DNA from: Halomonas sp.
GTDB taxonomy: Bacteria > Pseudomonadota > Gammaproteobacteria > Pseudomonadales > Halomonadaceae
NCBI RefSeq assembly: GCF_030457605.1
Contig: NZ_JAKDUR010000005.1
Span: forward strand, 25,661 to 89,660
Length of the DNA: 64,000 bases
Direction of reading: 5' to 3'
Shown here: piece after piece, positions 33,093 to 41,957 of the stretch
How the letters are laid out: every line of letters starts with the position of its first letter
Numbering within the stretch: the first letter of the stretch is position 1
Made by a program: the position numbers and the translations under genes
The notes under the pieces: generated by a model
What the model was told of the DNA's origin: nothing
The model's database searches: none
What the model saw: only the letters and a program-made list of their open reading frames with translations

Positions 33093-34030
33093 CCCCGGGC
33101 AGCCGGGCGTGAAGACAAAATGGCCTCCAGCGCGCGGTCGAGCGTACGGTAACGAAAGGTGAATCCTGCCTGCTGCAGGCGCACCGGGCGCATGTCGGCA
33201 CCGGTCAGCAGCAGGCGCGACATTTCCCCGAGCCCCGCCTTCAACACCAAGGCGGGTACCGGCAGCACCGCCGGACGATGCAGCACCTGCCCCAGCGTAC
33301 GGGTAAATTCGGCGTTGGTGACCGGGTGCGGCGCACTGGCGTTATACACGCCGCTGGCTGATTCGCGCCCCAGCAGGAAACTGATGGCCGCGACCAGATC
33401 ATCACGATGAATCCACGGCATGAACTGGCGACCGTTGCCAAAACGACCACCTACGCCCCACCTGAACGGCGGCAGCATTTTCTCAAGGCTGCCCCCGCCT
33501 TCGCCGAGCACCAGCCCGATCCGCACAATTGCCGTGCGCACGCCAAGCTCGGCCACCGGCTGTGCCGCCGCTTCCCAGCGCGCGCACAGCCGGTGGGCAA
33601 ATTCATCATGGGGCGGGGTGTCTTCGCTGACCACGGTATCGTTCTGATCGCCATCGTTTTGCTCACCGTAGTAGCCCATGGCCGAGGCCGATACCAGCAC
33701 CGCCGGCAGCGGCTCACCGCCTTCTTTCAGCCGCTCGCACAGCGCTGCAAGCTCTCCGGTCGCGTGCAGGCGCGAATCGATCATTTCGCTCTTCTGCGCC
33801 TCGCTCCAGCGTTTGACGGCAATGGATTCACCGGCCAGATTGATCAGCGCCTCGGGCGGCGTGTCGGCAAATGCCAGGGCACTGTCGCGCACGTCACAAC
33901 CGTCCGGCAGCTGCGCGCGCGCCCTTGCCGGCGCACGCGACACCACCTGCAGGCCATGCCCCTGGCGCGCCAGGGTTTCGCACAGGCGCCGACCGACAAA
34001 ACCGCTGCCGCCGGTGATCAATACACGCAT
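33089..34030 (-). CDS. TIGR01777-family SDR epimerase (YfcH-like)
   Basis: MRVLITGGSGFVGRRLCETLARQGH; NLAGESIAVKRW. Confidence 0.92.
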   Translation of the reverse strand: MRVLITGGSGFVGRRLCETLARQGHGLQVVSRAPARARAQLPDGCDVRDSALAFADTPPEALINLAGESIAVKRWSEAQKSEMIDSRLHATGELAALCERLKEGGEPLPAVLVSASAMGYYGEQNDGDQNDTVVSEDTPPHDEFAHRLCARWEAAAQPVAELGVRTAIVRIGLVLGEGGGSLEKMLPPFRWGVGGRFGNGRQFMPWIHRDDLVAAISFLLGRESASGVYNASAPHPVTNAEFTRTLGQVLHRPAVLPVPALVLKAGLGEMSRLLLTGADMRPVRLQQAGFTFRYRTLDRALEAILSSRPAARG

Positions 34031-34131
34031 AAAAGACTCCTTTCCCGGTAGGGCGGCGGCATTACCGTCGCATGGCAAGCGCCCCCACGCTTTACCTTCT
34101 CAGTAAAGCACAATGTCACTAAAGCTCAATT

Positions 34132-34154
34132 CATATTATACGTTAACTATACGA
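34132..34154 (-). promoter_or_regulatory. Putative promoter/operator for the epimerase gene
   Basis: Minus strand TCGTATAGTTAACGTATAATATG; shares core with 34292-34317. Confidence 0.4.
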
Positions 34155-34291
34155 CACTGATACGCCCTGCCGGAGAAGCGACGGGCAACCATGCAAGCCG
34201 GCTGTACAGGACACTCATACACGGCTGTCGAGTCACCGCTTGGGGCTACACCTCCGCCGGAAGTTTTCCGGTTGTGCTTGCGTTCCACAAG

Positions 34292-34317
34292 TTGTACAAA
34301 GGTTACGTGTATAATAT
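34292..34317 (+). promoter_or_regulatory. Putative MerR/LitR operator overlapping -10 of its own promoter
   Basis: TTGTACAAAGGTTACGTGTATAATAT. Confidence 0.5.
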
Positions 34318-34372
34318 GCGGCTAACTTTTCAAGAGCGTGTTCACCATGGCATCCAAAAGGCACAGGCGCCC

Positions 34373-35293
34373 ATGAACAACAAGGCGACCCATCCCCCTG
34401 ATACCCCGCTGTATCCCATTCGGGAGGTCTCCCGGCTGACGGGGGTCAATTCGGTGACCCTGCGTGCCTGGGAGCGACGCTACGGCCTGATTTGCCCACA
34501 GCGCACGCCCAAGGGCCACCGCCTCTATGCCCAGGATGACATCACCCGCATTGAGCGCATTCTGCAATGGCTCAACCGTGGGGTGTCGGTCAGTCAGGTA
34601 GCGGAGCTGATCAATCAGCCGGAAGCCGTGGAAACGCCGGCGCCCGCCAGCCACGACTGGGAAAGCCAGCGCCAGCAACTCATTGCCATGGTCGAGGCGC
34701 TGGATACACAGGGACTACAGGCACTGTATCACCAGAGCCTGGCGCTCTACCCGCTGAGTGTCGCCATCAATGAGCTATGGCAGCCGGCCATCAAAACACT
34801 GGAAACGCGCTGGCAGAGCACGCCGGACGTGCTGGCCCGCCGCACCCTTGAAGCATTGCTGCGCAGCCAGGCAGGCATTCGCCTGCACCATGCCAACCAG
34901 GCCACCCGCGGGCCTCTAGTGCTGATTGCCCCGTTGCCTGACGAGCCCGGTCCGCTGTGGGCACTGATGGCCGCGCTGCTGGCCAGCGAACACGGCTATC
35001 AGGTGCAGCTGATGGACCACAGCCTACCGCTGGATGTACTGCCCCAGGCCGTCACGCGCCTGCATGTCTCCATGGTGCTGTTTGCCAGCGGGCAGCCGGA
35101 AAGCGACGCCTATATGCACCAGGCCCTGCCCGCCGCTGCCGCAACGCTCGGCGTGCCGGTGGGGCTCTGCGGCGACGTTGCCCGCCGGCGCGAAGGCGAG
35201 TTCAACGACAGCCGCATTCACCTGCTGGGCGACGACCTGCCCCGGGCCATTGCCCGCCTGCGGCCACTGTTGCGCGGCGCCGGCGTGTTATAG
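34373..35293 (+). CDS. MerR-family regulator of LitR/CarH/BluR type, lacking cobalamin-binding signatures
   Basis: YPIREVSRLTGVNSVTLRAWERRYGLICPQRTPKGHRLY; C-terminal CarH-like fold; adjacent to phrB. Confidence 0.85.
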   Translation: MNNKATHPPDTPLYPIREVSRLTGVNSVTLRAWERRYGLICPQRTPKGHRLYAQDDITRIERILQWLNRGVSVSQVAELINQPEAVETPAPASHDWESQRQQLIAMVEALDTQGLQALYHQSLALYPLSVAINELWQPAIKTLETRWQSTPDVLARRTLEALLRSQAGIRLHHANQATRGPLVLIAPLPDEPGPLWALMAALLASEHGYQVQLMDHSLPLDVLPQAVTRLHVSMVLFASGQPESDAYMHQALPAAAATLGVPVGLCGDVARRREGEFNDSRIHLLGDDLPRAIARLRPLLRGAGVL

Positions 35294-35339
35294 CCGGGCT
35301 TTTACAGCAGTGCCGTGCATGCGCGCCCAAGGAGCCACC

Positions 35340-36752
35340 ATGAACGTACAGCTGGTATGGTTTCGCAGCGACCTGCGTAGTCACGACAATCGAGCCCTAG
35401 CCGCTGCGGCGGCCAGAGGGCCCGTGGTTGCGGTGTTTCTGCACAGTGCGGCACAGTGGCAGGCCCATGATCACGGCGCCAGCAAGATCGACTTCTGGAA
35501 GCGGGGCGTAAGCGTACTGCAGGAAACGCTGCACGGGCTCAACATTGCGCTTTTGCAGCGCGATATCGACACCTTTGAACACGCACCCGACACCCTGCTG
35601 GCACTTGCCCGGGAATACGACGCACAGGCGCTGCACTTCAATCACGAATATCCGCTCAACGAGCGCCGCCGCGACGATGCCGTGCTGGCCGCTTTTGCCC
35701 GCGCCGGCATTGCCGCCCATGGCCATCACGACGCCGTGGCGTTTGCCCCCGGCGAGCTGTTAACCGGCAAGGGCGACTATTACGGCGTATTTACCCCGTT
35801 TGCCAAAGCCTGGCACAGGCAAATCTCGGCCGAACGCTTGGCACTGACCGACGCGCCGCCCGCGCAAAAGCCGCTGGATATTCACGCTGATACCCCCCTG
35901 GCGCCCAAGGCAGCCACGCCGGAAAACACCGCCGTTGACCCACGCCAATGGCCGGCTGGCGAAGACGCCGCTGCCGATCAGCTGGCACGCTTTTTGCGCT
36001 TTCGCGCCCGTCACTACCAGCAGCAGCGCGATTTTCCCGCGGTCAGCGGCACCAGCGAGCTATCGCCTTATCTGGCGCTGGGGATGATTTCCCACCGCCA
36101 GTGCCTGCAGGCAGTAATGAGCGACAACCACGGGCAACTGGCCGAAGGCGATGCCGGGCTCGGTGCCTGGGCCAACGAGCTGGTGTGGCGCGAATTTTAT
36201 CAACACGTTGCGGCGGGCTTTCCCCGGGTGTGTCGCCATCAGCCGTTCAAGGAAAGCACCCGCGCACTTGAGTGGCGCGACGACGCATCCGGTTTTTCCA
36301 CCTGGTGCGAAGGGCGCACCGGCTACCCACTGGTGGATGCCGCCATGCGCCAGCTGGTTACCACCGGCTGGATGCACAACCGCCTGCGCATGGTCACGGC
36401 GATGTTTCTGGCCAAGCATTTGCTCATCGACTGGCGCCGTGGCGAAGCGTTTTTCATGCGCCACCTGATCGACGGCGAGTTTGGCGCCAACAACGGCGGC
36501 TGGCAGTGGGCGGCGTCCACCGGCACCGACGCCGCGCCGTATTTCCGCATCTTCAACCCTACGACCCAGTCCACCCGCTTTGACCCCGACGCCGCGTTTA
36601 TCGCCCGTTGGGTGCCCGAGCTTGCCCCGCTTGCTGCAAAAGTGCGGCACAACCCGCCTGCCGCCGAACGCGCCAGGCTTGGCTACCCCGAGCCCATCGT
36701 TGACCACAAGGCCGCCCGCCAGCGGGCGCTGGACGCCTTCAAAGCGCTCTAA
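35340..36752 (+). CDS. phrB: Deoxyribodipyrimidine photolyase
   Basis: MNVQLVWFRSDLRSHDNRAL; GEFGANNGGWQWAASTGTDAAPYFRIFNP. Confidence 0.97.
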   Translation: MNVQLVWFRSDLRSHDNRALAAAAARGPVVAVFLHSAAQWQAHDHGASKIDFWKRGVSVLQETLHGLNIALLQRDIDTFEHAPDTLLALAREYDAQALHFNHEYPLNERRRDDAVLAAFARAGIAAHGHHDAVAFAPGELLTGKGDYYGVFTPFAKAWHRQISAERLALTDAPPAQKPLDIHADTPLAPKAATPENTAVDPRQWPAGEDAAADQLARFLRFRARHYQQQRDFPAVSGTSELSPYLALGMISHRQCLQAVMSDNHGQLAEGDAGLGAWANELVWREFYQHVAAGFPRVCRHQPFKESTRALEWRDDASGFSTWCEGRTGYPLVDAAMRQLVTTGWMHNRLRMVTAMFLAKHLLIDWRRGEAFFMRHLIDGEFGANNGGWQWAASTGTDAAPYFRIFNPTTQSTRFDPDAAFIARWVPELAPLAAKVRHNPPAAERARLGYPEPIVDHKAARQRALDAFKAL

Positions 36753-36777
36753 AGACCGTAGAAATGAGGAGGTTGTC

Positions 36778-37212
36778 ATGCCCCAGGACGCGGCGCTTGA
36801 GGCGTTTTGCGCCTTCTTCAGCAAGCTGGACAAGTATTGTACAAATAGCTTGTACGATGTATATACTCAGGATGTGGTGTTCATCGACCCGCTGCATCGC
36901 ATCGAGGGCGCCCGGGCGCTTGAGGCCTACTTTGCCGGCATGTACGAAAACGTCAGCCACTGCCACTTCGACTACCATGGCAAACATCGGGACGGCGACA
37001 CGGCCTTTGTGACCTGGACCATGCATTTTGCCCACCCGAAGCTTAACAGTGGGCGCGACATCAGCGTTGATGGCTGCACCCGGCTACAGTTTTCCGCCGA
37101 CGGGCGCGTGGCCCGCCATCGTGATTATTTTGACGCAGGTGCCATGCTCTACGAACAGGTGCCGCTGCTGGGCAGGGTTATTCGCGGGCTGAAGCGCCGC
37201 GCTGCACGCTGA
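36778..37212 (+). CDS. NTF2/SnoaL-like domain protein
   Basis: DVVFIDPLHRIEGARALEAYFAGMYENV; RBS gaggaggttgtcatg. Confidence 0.85.
   Translation: MPQDAALEAFCAFFSKLDKYCTNSLYDVYTQDVVFIDPLHRIEGARALEAYFAGMYENVSHCHFDYHGKHRDGDTAFVTWTMHFAHPKLNSGRDISVDGCTRLQFSADGRVARHRDYFDAGAMLYEQVPLLGRVIRGLKRRAAR
36837..36867 (+). promoter_or_regulatory. Intragenic TGTACA-type operator/promoter-like sequence
   Basis: TTGTACAAATAGCTTGTACGATGTATATACT; TTGTAC -17 bp- TATATA spacing. Confidence 0.35.
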
Positions 37213-37238
37213 CCTGGCCAACCTCTCAAGGAGAACGC

Positions 37239-38018
37239 ATGAGCACATGGGATACCCCCCAACGCATCTGGCTGACCGGCGCCACTTCGGGCATTGGCGA
37301 GGCGCTGGCCAGGCGGCTGTTAAGCGAGGGCCACCGCGTAGTGCTCAGCGCCCGCCGCCAGGAAAAACTCGAGGCCCTGAGCCAGGGCCACGATAACGCC
37401 ACCGCGCTGGCGCTGGATGTAAGCGACCACGACGCCGTACAGGCCGCAGGCCGACGCATCGAAGCCGAGCTTGGCGGTCTGGATCTTGCGCTACTCAACG
37501 CCGGCACCTGCGAATATCTCGATGCCCGCGACTTCGACATGGCGCTGGTGGAACGCGTGTTCACGGCCAATCTTTACGGCACGCTTTACTGCGTGGAAAC
37601 CGCCCTGCCGCTGCTGCGCGCTGCACGCGCGGATGGTCGCCCGGCCAGGCTTGCAGCTACCTCCAGCGCCTCGGCGTATCTGGCCCTGCCTCGCGCCGAA
37701 GCCTATGGTGCCTCCAAGGCGGCGATCAGCTATTTTCTCGAATCCCTGCGCCTTGATTTGTCGTCCGAAGATATCGGCGTCAGCGTGATTCATCCGGGCT
37801 TTGTCAAAACCCCGATGACCGAGCACAACGATTTCCCCATGCCCATGCAGGTCAGCACGGAACAGGCCGTGGCGGCCATCCTCGACGGGCTTCACAAGGG
37901 CCGGCGGGACATTCATTTCCCCCAACGCTTTACCTATATCGTCAAGCTGCTGGGCATTCTGCCCCCGGCGCTGCGTTTTGCCATCGGCAAGCGCATGGTG
38001 CGGGAGGGCCGCGCATGA
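37239..38018 (+). CDS. SDR-family oxidoreductase
   Basis: IWLTGATSGIGEALARRLL; YGASKAAISYF. Confidence 0.93.
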   Translation: MSTWDTPQRIWLTGATSGIGEALARRLLSEGHRVVLSARRQEKLEALSQGHDNATALALDVSDHDAVQAAGRRIEAELGGLDLALLNAGTCEYLDARDFDMALVERVFTANLYGTLYCVETALPLLRAARADGRPARLAATSSASAYLALPRAEAYGASKAAISYFLESLRLDLSSEDIGVSVIHPGFVKTPMTEHNDFPMPMQVSTEQAVAAILDGLHKGRRDIHFPQRFTYIVKLLGILPPALRFAIGKRMVREGRA

Positions 38019-39373
38019 CGCAGCAAGGCGCCCAGCGTATTGCCATCATCGGCAGCGGTATCAGCGGCATGGCTGCGGGTTTTTATCTCTCTGCGCGCCA
38101 TGATATCACGCTGTTTGAAGCCGCCTCGCGCCTGGGCGGACACACCGCCACGGTGGATGTCTCCGTCAACGCCACCACTTACGCCATCGATACCGGCTTT
38201 ATCGTCTTCAACGACTGGACCTACCCGCACTTCATGCGCCTGTTGGATACGCTCGGCGTGAACGTCCAGCCCACCGAGATGAGCTTTTCGGTGCACGAAA
38301 CCGAGCGCGACTTCGAGTACAACGGCCATACGCTGGGCTCGCTGTTTGCCCAGCGGCACAACCTGTTGTCGCCTGCGTTTTACCGACTGTTGCGCGAGAT
38401 CCTGCGCTTTAACCGCAAGGCCACTCAGGATCTCGACCAGCAGCGACTGGCAAGCGCCATGACTCTTGGCGACTACCTTGATCGCAACGGCTACGACGAC
38501 GCCTTTCAACGCCGCTACCTGCTGCCCATGGGCGCGGCCATCTGGTCGGCAAGCCTTGACGACCTGCGCGGCTTTCCGCTGGCTTTTTTCGTGCGCTTCT
38601 TCCGTAACCACGGGCTGCTGTCCCTCACCAACCGCCCCCAGTGGTACACCGTGGCGGGTGGCTCCCGGGCATATATTCCCGCGTTGACCACGCCCTACGC
38701 CGAACGTATCCGCCTGAATACGCCGGTCGTGGCCATCACCCGGGACGCCACGGGAGTCACTGTCACCACGGCGGCGGGCAGCGAGCGCTTTGACCGCGTG
38801 GTGCTGGCCTGCCACGCCGATCAGGCGCTTGCGCTGCTGGCGGACGCCACCCCCGTCGAACGCGAGGTGCTTTCCGCCATGCCCTATCAGGACAACGAGG
38901 TAGTGCTGCACACCGACACCCGCCTGCTGCCACGACGGCGCCGCGCCTGGGCGAGCTGGAACTACCGCCTTGACCGGCGTGACACCCGGGACGCGGTCTC
39001 GGTGACCTACAACATGAACATTCTCCAGCGCCTGCACGCCGAGACCACTTTCTGCGTCACTCTCAATGACAGCGAAAGCGTTGACCCAACGCAAATACTC
39101 AAGCATTTCACCTACGCTCACCCGCGCTTCACCCTGGCAGGCCAGGCCGCGCAGGCGCGTCACACCGAGATTTGCGGCGCTGCTGCCACCCACGGGCGCA
39201 CCCACTTTTGCGGCGCCTACTGGCGCAACGGCTTTCACGAAGACGGCGTATGGAGCGCGCTACGCGTGGCGCGGGCACTCGACTGCGACGAACCCGCCGC
39301 CCCACCGGCGCCACCCACGGCCATACCCGCCCACGACTTATTACCCGACGCCGGTCCGGGAGACGCCATATGA
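38015..39373 (+). CDS. FAD-dependent amine oxidase-like oxidoreductase
   Basis: RIAIIGSGISGMAAGFYLSARHDITLFEAASRLGGHTATV. Confidence 0.93.
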   Translation: MTQQGAQRIAIIGSGISGMAAGFYLSARHDITLFEAASRLGGHTATVDVSVNATTYAIDTGFIVFNDWTYPHFMRLLDTLGVNVQPTEMSFSVHETERDFEYNGHTLGSLFAQRHNLLSPAFYRLLREILRFNRKATQDLDQQRLASAMTLGDYLDRNGYDDAFQRRYLLPMGAAIWSASLDDLRGFPLAFFVRFFRNHGLLSLTNRPQWYTVAGGSRAYIPALTTPYAERIRLNTPVVAITRDATGVTVTTAAGSERFDRVVLACHADQALALLADATPVEREVLSAMPYQDNEVVLHTDTRLLPRRRRAWASWNYRLDRRDTRDAVSVTYNMNILQRLHAETTFCVTLNDSESVDPTQILKHFTYAHPRFTLAGQAAQARHTEICGAAATHGRTHFCGAYWRNGFHEDGVWSALRVARALDCDEPAAPPAPPTAIPAHDLLPDAGPGDAI

Positions 39374-40173
39374 CGCTCGCCCCGGCACGCACGCCTGCGC
39401 GCTCCATACGTTCGCGCATTTATCGCGGCACCCTGCGCCACCGGCGCTTTACCCCCTGCCGGCACGAATTTGCCTATCAGGTGTGGATGGCGTGGCTGGA
39501 CCTTGACGAGCTGCCCGCCCTGTTTGACGGCGTGCCCGGCTTCAGCGCGCAGGGCAAGGCGCTGGCGCGCTTTCGCCGGGAAGACTACCTCGGCCCGGAG
39601 GATATCCCGCTGAAAGATGCCGTACGCCAGCGGCTCACCGACGAGCTGGGCGACGCGCCGGACGGGCGCATTTGTGTGCTCACCCAGCTGCGCGTGCTGG
39701 GGGCGGTGTTCAACCCCGTCACCCTGTACTATGCCTTTGACCGCGACGACCGCCTGGCCGCGATACTCGGCGAAGTCACCAACATGCCCTGGCGCGAACG
39801 CACCGGCTACGCCGCCGCCGTCGACCCGACCCGCCACAGCCACGCCGCCCGCTTTGCCAAAGCCATGCACGTTTCGCCGTTCAACCCCATGGCCATGACC
39901 TACCGCTGGCGTTTCAACACCCCCGGCAAGCATTTGATGATGCACATGGAAAACCGGGCCGCCGACGCACAGGGCATCGAGCATCGCCACTTTGACGCTA
40001 CGCTCACGCTGACGGGCGCACCGGCCACGCGGCGCGTGCTCACCGGCACGCTTGCCCGCCAGCCGTGGATGAGCCTGAAAACCCTGGCTGGCATTCACCT
40101 TCAGGCACTCAGACTATGGCGCAAACGCGTACCCATCCACGATCATCCAGCCAACCGGGAAACGCCATCATGA
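39370..40173 (+). CDS. DUF1365 family protein
   Basis: SRIYRGTLRHRRFTPCRHEFAYQVWMAWLDLDELP; NPVTLYYAFD. Confidence 0.93.
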   Translation: MTLAPARTPARSIRSRIYRGTLRHRRFTPCRHEFAYQVWMAWLDLDELPALFDGVPGFSAQGKALARFRREDYLGPEDIPLKDAVRQRLTDELGDAPDGRICVLTQLRVLGAVFNPVTLYYAFDRDDRLAAILGEVTNMPWRERTGYAAAVDPTRHSHAARFAKAMHVSPFNPMAMTYRWRFNTPGKHLMMHMENRAADAQGIEHRHFDATLTLTGAPATRRVLTGTLARQPWMSLKTLAGIHLQALRLWRKRVPIHDHPANRETPS

Positions 40174-41438
40174 CGAGCATTAATTCACTTCCTGCCGCCC
40201 GTCAGGCCGCTTCCCACAACCGCCTGACGCGCTGGCTCAAACCGCGGCTGCTGAAACAGCTCGATGCACTTCAGGGCGGCACCATCATACTCGTGGAAGG
40301 CGGCGCCAGCCGGCGCCTGGGCCGGGGCGGGCCGCTTGAGGCCAGCGTGGTTATTCGTCACCCGCGTGCCTGGCAACGCCTCGCGTTGGGCGGCACCGTT
40401 GGTGCCGGCGAGGCGTATATGGACGGCGACTGGGAGGCCGATGATCTGGTAGCGCTGGTGCGGCTGTTCGCTACCAATCTGGAGCGTATCAACACACAGA
40501 TGGAAAACGGCAGCGCTCGGCTGGCGCGCTGGCTTCTGGCCGGCGCCTATCGTCTGCAACGCAATAGCGCCAGCGGGTCGCGGCGCAATATCGCCGCCCA
40601 CTACGACATCGGCAACGCGCTGTTCGCGACGTTTCTCGATCACCGCCACTGGATGTACTCAAGCGCGGTGTTCCCCAGCCCCGAAGCGAGCCTTGAGGAA
40701 GCCTCGACCTACAAGCTTGACCGCATGCTCGACAAGCTTGACGTGCGCCCCGAGCATCACCTGCTGGAAATCGGCACCGGCTGGGGCGGGCTTGCCATTC
40801 ACGCCGCCAAAACCCGGGGCTGTCGGGTGACCACCACGACGATTTCCGACGAGCAGTATTCCCATACCGCGCAACGCATTGAAGAAGAAGGCTTAAGCGA
40901 GCGCATCACGCTGCTCAAGCAAGACTACCGCGCGCTGACCGGCACCTACGACCGGCTGATTTCGATCGAGATGATCGAGGCTGTCGGGCATCAATATCTG
41001 GATACCTACCTGGCCAGGATCGATCGCCTGCTCACCGCCGACGGCCTGGCCATGTTGCAGGCCATCACCATTCGCGATCAGCGCTTTGAGTCTGCCAAGC
41101 GCGAAATGGACTTCATCAAGCGCTATATTTTTCCCGGCGGTTTTCTCCCCTCGCATCACGCGATCCTCTCAAGTCTTGCGCGCAAGACCACGCTTAACGC
41201 GCTGGCGCTGGATGAAATCGGCCTGCATTACGCGCGCACCCTGCGCGAATGGCGCCACCGCTTTGAAGCTCAACTGGAACAGGTGCGAACGCTCGGGTAC
41301 GACGAGCGCTTTATCCGCATGTGGCGCTACTATCTGTGCTATTGCGAAGGCGGCTTTCTCGAACGCTCCATCGGCACCTGCCAACTCCTGCTGGCCAAGC
41401 CCGGCGCCCGCCCGGCACTGCCTGCCAGCAGGCAGTAA
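40170..41438 (+). CDS. Cyclopropane-fatty-acyl-phospholipid synthase family SAM methyltransferase
   Basis: HHLLEIGTGWGGLAIHAAK; YLCYCEGGFLERSIGTCQ. Confidence 0.95.
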   Translation: MTSINSLPAARQAASHNRLTRWLKPRLLKQLDALQGGTIILVEGGASRRLGRGGPLEASVVIRHPRAWQRLALGGTVGAGEAYMDGDWEADDLVALVRLFATNLERINTQMENGSARLARWLLAGAYRLQRNSASGSRRNIAAHYDIGNALFATFLDHRHWMYSSAVFPSPEASLEEASTYKLDRMLDKLDVRPEHHLLEIGTGWGGLAIHAAKTRGCRVTTTTISDEQYSHTAQRIEEEGLSERITLLKQDYRALTGTYDRLISIEMIEAVGHQYLDTYLARIDRLLTADGLAMLQAITIRDQRFESAKREMDFIKRYIFPGGFLPSHHAILSSLARKTTLNALALDEIGLHYARTLREWRHRFEAQLEQVRTLGYDERFIRMWRYYLCYCEGGFLERSIGTCQLLLAKPGARPALPASRQ

Positions 41439-41944
41439 TGCATTGCGCCAACGGATCACCCGCCCTTCGCCACCAGCTGCTCAATGCGCTGCTCTTCCAG
41501 GCGAGCTGGCTGGCATGTGTGTTGGGCGGTTCATGGATGGCGCTGGGGGCGGGAACGCTGCTCATCGGCTGGCACCTGTGGCGCCAGGCCTATCCCGGTG
41601 AATGGCGTTTGCCTGGCGGGTTTGCCCTGGCGGGGCTCTGCATTGACGGCAGCTTTGCACTGGCCGGCGGCTTTACGTTCATCAACGGCACGTCTTCCTG
41701 GCTGCCGCTGCCCGTTTGGCTATGGATGTTGTGGCCGCTGTTTGCCACTCTGGTACGCCATTCGCTGGGCTGGCTGTGGCGTTTTCCGCGCCTTGCCATG
41801 CTGTGCGGCGGCCTGGGCGGCGCGCTTTCCTACTACAGCGGCAGCGTACTGGCAAACGTAACGCTGGCGCCCTGGCTGCTGCCCGCCGAGGCGCTGGTGT
41901 GGGCGCTTGTATGCGCATGGCTGTCGCGCCATGCGCGCGGCTGA
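41438..41944 (+). CDS. DUF2878 family membrane protein
   Basis: Hydrophobic 168 aa; TAATG overlap with the Cfa-family stop; cluster context. Confidence 0.85.
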   Translation: MHCANGSPALRHQLLNALLFQASWLACVLGGSWMALGAGTLLIGWHLWRQAYPGEWRLPGGFALAGLCIDGSFALAGGFTFINGTSSWLPLPVWLWMLWPLFATLVRHSLGWLWRFPRLAMLCGGLGGALSYYSGSVLANVTLAPWLLPAEALVWALVCAWLSRHARG

Positions 41945-41957
41945 GCCCATGCCTTGA

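Noticed and set aside
34274-34372. Upstream ATG of the MerR ORF (MLAFHKLYKGYVYNMRL...)
   Set aside because: This segment contains the likely promoter; MNNKATHPPD at 34373 is the better start.
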